Source of the DNA: VRUE01 sp035707825
GTDB taxonomy: Bacteria > Actinomycetota > Thermoleophilia > Solirubrobacterales > 70-9
Assembly (NCBI GenBank): GCA_035707825.1
Contig: DASSTR010000012.1
Span: 1-8,440, forward strand
DNA: 8,440 nucleotides
Direction of reading: 5' to 3'
In this document: positions 5,821-8,440 of the stretch, piece after piece
How the letters are laid out: every line of letters begins with the position of its first letter
Position numbering within the stretch: position 1 is the first letter of the stretch
Notes under the pieces: generated by a model
The model's input: the letters and a program-made list of their open reading frames with translations, nothing else
Databases searched by the model: none
What the model was told of the DNA's origin: nothing
Made by a program: the position numbers and the translations under genes

Positions 5821-6911
5821 AGGCGGGAGCCTCGAAGGTTCCGCAGTCGAAGGCCCGCTCGCGCAGGGACGGCGCCGCGATCCCGCTCGACGAGACGGAC
5901 AAGCGGCTGATGAACCTGCTGCAGTCGAGCTTCCCGCTCGACCCCGAGCCCTTCGCCCTGGTCGCTTCCGAGGCGGAGATGGAGCTCGACGACGTCCTCG
6001 CCCGCACGTCCCGCCTGCTCGACGAGCGGATCATCCGCGAGATCACGCCGATCTTCGACACCAGGGCGCTCGGCTACGAGTCGATGCTGGTGGCCGCCAA
6101 AGTCGACACCGAGCATCCACAGCGCGCCGCCGCGATCGTCAACTCCCACCCAGGCGTCTCCCATAACTATCTGCGCACTCACGACTTCAACCTCTGGTTC
6201 ACGATCGCCACTCCGCCCGATTCCGAGCTCGGCCTCGCCGGCACGCTCGAGGTGTTGATGCGCGAGACGGGCGCCGAGTCGATGCGGGAGCTGCCCACCC
6301 TGACCCTGTTCAAAATCAACATGAACCTGGAGATGGAGAAGGGCACAGATGCGCTGGCGGCCGCGGTCGAGGCCGCCCCTCCCCGTGAGCTCGAGGCGCA
6401 GCCCTACGGGGAGCGCGACATCGCCGTGATCCGCGCCCTGCAGGGGCCGATGGCGGCGGTCGAGCGCCCCTACGACGAGGCGGCCGCCGAGCTGGGGATG
6501 AGCACGGAGGAGCTCCTCGCCCACCTGCGCACGATGGTCGACCGCAAACTGCTGCGCCGGGTGGCGGCCATCCTCTTCCACCGCCGGGCCGGCTTCTCGG
6601 CCAACGGGATGGGGGTCTGGAAGGTCCCCGAGGACGAGGTCCTGGAGACGGGTCGCCGCATGGCGTCCTTCCGCGGCATCTCCCACTGCTACCAGCGCCC
6701 CACCTACGCGGACTGGCCCTACAGCGTCTTCACCATGGCCCATGGCCGCTCCAAGGAGGAGTGCGACGCGATCCTCGACTCGATCGCCGAGGAGTGCGGG
6801 ATGGGGCCCGACGATCGGGCCACCCTCTATTCCTCGACCGAGTACAAGAAGATCCGCCTCCACTACTTCACCGACGACTATCGCGAGTGGGAAGAAGCGC
6901 ACTCCCAGTGA
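5808..6911 (+). CDS. ahbAB: Fused two-domain siroheme decarboxylase (AhbA/AhbB or NirDL type)
   Basis: Expected to remove two acetate carboxyls of siroheme, giving 12,18-didecarboxysiroheme, the first step of the alternative heme route (also used for heme d1). The 367 residues contain two Lrp/AsnC-like modules. Module 1 has a winged-helix part at about 26-78 and a ligand-binding part at 87-172 with GVSHNYLRTHDFNLWFTI (H119, Y121). Module 2 has a helix-turn-helix at 201-254 and a binding part at 263-355 with AGFSANGMGVW, ISHCYQRPTYADWPYSVFTM (H293, C294, R297) and LYSSTEYKKIRLHYF. These signatures distinguish siroheme decarboxylases from true Lrp regulators. AhbA and AhbB are usually separate polypeptides; here both modules are joined by an Ala/Glu-rich linker (about 175-200), as in Pseudomonas NirDL. 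Start GTG 5808 follows AAGGAGG by 7 nt and overlaps hemB by 13 bp. No nir genes are nearby, favouring a heme role. Confidence 0.9.
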   Translation: MASVEAGASKVPQSKARSRRDGAAIPLDETDKRLMNLLQSSFPLDPEPFALVASEAEMELDDVLARTSRLLDERIIREITPIFDTRALGYESMLVAAKVDTEHPQRAAAIVNSHPGVSHNYLRTHDFNLWFTIATPPDSELGLAGTLEVLMRETGAESMRELPTLTLFKINMNLEMEKGTDALAAAVEAAPPRELEAQPYGERDIAVIRALQGPMAAVERPYDEAAAELGMSTEELLAHLRTMVDRKLLRRVAAILFHRRAGFSANGMGVWKVPEDEVLETGRRMASFRGISHCYQRPTYADWPYSVFTMAHGRSKEECDAILDSIAEECGMGPDDRATLYSSTEYKKIRLHYFTDDYREWEEAHSQ

Positions 6912-6928
6912 CCCTCGCCTAGAGCTCG

Positions 6929-8224
6929 TTGTCCTCCCAATTTCAGCAGCGTCAGGGAAGCCGTTCGGCAGCGCTCTATGAGCGGGCGCTGAAGGTTCTC
7001 CCCGGTGGGGTGAACAGCCCCGTGCGGGCGATGCGCCAGATCGATCGCGACCCGATCTTCGTCGAGCGCGGCGAGGGCTGCGAGCTGATCGACGTCGACG
7101 GAAACCGCTACGTCGACTGGGTCGGCTCCTGGGGGCCGCTGATCCTCGGCCACGCCAACCCCGGGGTCCTCGCCGCGGTCGAGGCGGCGGCGGCGGGGGG
7201 GACCAGCTTCGGCGCCGCCACCGAAGCCGAGGTGGAGCTGGCCGAAGAGGTGGCCGAACGGGTGCCGTCGGTCGAGATGCTGCGCATGACCTCCTCCGGC
7301 ACCGAGGCGGCGATGAGCGCCGTGCGGCTGGCCCGGGCCGTCACCGGACGCGAGGTCATCGTCAAGTTCGCGGGCGCCTACCACGGGCACTCCGACGGGC
7401 TGCTCGCCGACGCCGGCTCCGGACTGGCGACCCTGGCTATACCGGCCAGCCCGGGGGTCACGGCCGGCCAGACGGCGACGACGGTCATCGTCCCCTGGAA
7501 CGACCGGGAGAGCGTTTCCCGGGCCCTCTTCGAACACCCGGTCGCCGCGCTGCTCGCCGAGCCTGTCGCCGCCAACATGGGCGTGGTCCCGCCCGAGGAG
7601 CGCTTCCTCGATTTCCTCCGCGACGCAACTCGCGACAGCGGCGCCCTGCTCGTCTTCGACGAGGTGATCACGGGCTTCCGCGTTGCCCGGGGCGGCGCGC
7701 AGGAGCTCTACGGAGTGGAGCCCGACCTGACGATCCTCGGCAAGGTGCTCGGCGGCGGCCTGCCCGCCGCCGCCTTCGGCGGCCCGCGCGAGATCATGGA
7801 TCGGATCGCCCCCGCCGGAGACGTCTACCAGGCGGGGACGCTCTCGGGAAACCCGCTCGCGGTTGCGGCCGGCCTCGCGACCCTCCGCCGCCTCGACGCC
7901 CCCGCCTATGAGCGACTCGGCTCGCTGACCGACCGCCTTGCCGCCGGCTTTGCGGGCCTAGCCGAGGGGCGGGCGCTGCAGGTGGCCTCGGCGCCGGGCC
8001 TGGTCACGCTCTTCTTCAGCGCCGACCCGGTCGCTGACTTCAACGGCGCCTCCGCCTGCGACCTCGACGCCCACGCGCGCTTCTGCCGCGCGATGCTCGA
8101 CCGCGGCATATACCCGCCGCCAAGTCAGTTCGAGGCCTGGTTCGTCTCACTCGCTCACGACGAGGGTGCGGTCGACCGCACCCTCGAAGCGGCGGCGGAC
8201 TCACTCGCCGAGGCGCTTCGATAA
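6929..8224 (+). CDS. hemL: Glutamate-1-semialdehyde 2,1-aminomutase
   Basis: A pyridoxal-phosphate enzyme that converts glutamate-1-semialdehyde to 5-aminolevulinate, the end of the C5 route that feeds HemB. The 431 residues match the usual length. Motifs: LPGGVNSPVRAM (24-35), SSGTEAAMSAVRLAR (122-136), YHGHSD (151-156), LVFDEVITGFR (cofactor aspartate D244), and the Schiff-base lysine K272 in ILGKVLGGGLP; YQAGTLSGNPLA follows. The start is TTG at 6929. An in-frame TAG at 6920-6922 rules out anything earlier, and the next possible start (GTG 7010) would cut the conserved VNSPVR region. No good ribosome-binding site is seen. The gene begins 17 nt after the decarboxylase stop, so reinitiation or coupling is likely. 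It overlaps the next gene by 1 nt (TAATG). A perfect 26-bp palindrome sits at 8161-8186. Confidence 0.97.
   Translation: MSSQFQQRQGSRSAALYERALKVLPGGVNSPVRAMRQIDRDPIFVERGEGCELIDVDGNRYVDWVGSWGPLILGHANPGVLAAVEAAAAGGTSFGAATEAEVELAEEVAERVPSVEMLRMTSSGTEAAMSAVRLARAVTGREVIVKFAGAYHGHSDGLLADAGSGLATLAIPASPGVTAGQTATTVIVPWNDRESVSRALFEHPVAALLAEPVAANMGVVPPEERFLDFLRDATRDSGALLVFDEVITGFRVARGGAQELYGVEPDLTILGKVLGGGLPAAAFGGPREIMDRIAPAGDVYQAGTLSGNPLAVAAGLATLRRLDAPAYERLGSLTDRLAAGFAGLAEGRALQVASAPGLVTLFFSADPVADFNGASACDLDAHARFCRAMLDRGIYPPPSQFEAWFVSLAHDEGAVDRTLEAAADSLAEALR
8161..8186. repeat. Perfect 26-bp palindrome inside the 3' end of hemL
   Basis: CGAGGGTGCGGTC (8161-8173) is followed with no spacer by its exact reverse complement (8174-8186), centred on GTCGAC. 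It encodes part of the HemL C-terminus and ends 35 bp before the stop codon. As RNA it would fold into a stable GC-rich hairpin just upstream of the hemL/next-gene junction. It could act in mRNA stability or coupling, or simply result from GC-rich codon choice. Confidence 0.9.
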
Positions 8225-8440
8225 TGGCTGATCTGGCGCCAGAGGACGCTCTTCGCACACTCGCCGCGCGGTTGCGGGAGGAGAGGACGCCGATCTCTCC
8301 GCACGTCACCGATCCCGCGGAGGAGCCCCTCTTCGGACCGCTGGCGGCGGCCGGGCCGCGGGCCGCGGCAGCGCCCGGGGAGTACTCCATCGTCGTCGAG
8401 TCCGTGCGCGAGGGCTACCTGCTCCATTACGGCGAGCCGC
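8224..8440 (+). CDS. N-terminal part of a protein of unknown function (runs off the window)
   Basis: An ATG at 8224 shares its A with the hemL stop (TAATG), so this gene is almost certainly translationally coupled to hemL and belongs to the operon. The 72 visible residues start with MADLAPEDALRTLAARLREE, an amphipathic charged helix. An Ala/Pro-rich stretch follows (about 30-52), then a more conserved-looking segment YSIVVESVREGYLLHYGEP. There is no signal peptide or membrane helix in the visible part. I do not recognise a characterised family and assign no function. Placement after hemL suggests a link to tetrapyrrole metabolism, but operon position alone is weak evidence. Confidence 0.75.
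   Translation, partial: MADLAPEDALRTLAARLREERTPISPHVTDPAEEPLFGPLAAAGPRAAAAPGEYSIVVESVREGYLLHYGEP

Noticed and set aside
5814..6902. Long minus-strand open frame (362 codons) opposite the siroheme decarboxylase
   Set aside because: Low-complexity Gly/Arg/Val/Asp composition with no motifs. The plus strand has strong family signatures and a ribosome-binding site.
5808..6911. Lrp/AsnC transcriptional regulator of the heme operon
   Set aside because: The domain fold is shared, but the duplicated modules and the HNY and HCYQRP...DWPY motifs are those of siroheme decarboxylases.

Overview
The window is GC-rich, densely packed bacterial chromosome. GTG and TTG starts, 1-nt stop/start overlaps and strong G/C third-position bias fit a high-GC actinobacterium, and the gene style suggests a Thermoleophilia/Solirubrobacterales-like lineage. 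That placement is inferred from protein style, not tested. There are no tRNA or rRNA genes, insertion sequences, CRISPR arrays or phage genes.

Layout. (1) Positions 1-27 hold the last codons of an upstream gene, which overlaps by 1 nt a gene for a 606-codon exported, multi-spanning membrane protein. That protein has a PepSY-like extracytoplasmic N-terminal region and a GT-C/GT87-like (DUF2029-like) membrane core. (2) On the minus strand, reading right to left from about 4677 to 1777, lie an ABC ATPase, an ABC-2 type permease (stop and start share one base) and a YmdB/TIGR00282-family metallophosphoesterase 28 nt further on. They are probably one transcript. The phosphoesterase converges on the membrane-protein gene and the two coding ends overlap by 68 bp. 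(3) The 171-bp divergent intergenic region 4678-4848 contains a striking 106-bp two-level palindrome. (4) On the plus strand from 4849 runs a tightly packed tetrapyrrole operon: hemB, a fused two-domain siroheme decarboxylase (AhbA/AhbB type), hemL, and a truncated gene of unknown function that overlaps hemL by 1 nt.

How the genes work together. HemL makes 5-aminolevulinate from glutamate-1-semialdehyde (C5 route) and HemB condenses two ALA into porphobilinogen. The AhbAB-like protein is expected to decarboxylate siroheme to 12,18-didecarboxysiroheme. Its place between hemB and hemL suggests that this organism makes heme, or at least a didecarboxysiroheme-derived product, by the siroheme-dependent branch. 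The intervening enzymes (HemA, HemC, HemD, siroheme synthase) and later radical-SAM steps (AhbC/AhbD) are not in this window, so the pathway inference depends on the rest of the genome.

The points most worth a second look are the fused siroheme decarboxylase in a heme operon, the 106-bp palindrome with competing pairings between the divergent operons, a perfect 26-bp palindrome near the end of hemL, and the PepSY-like plus GT-C-like architecture of the first gene.
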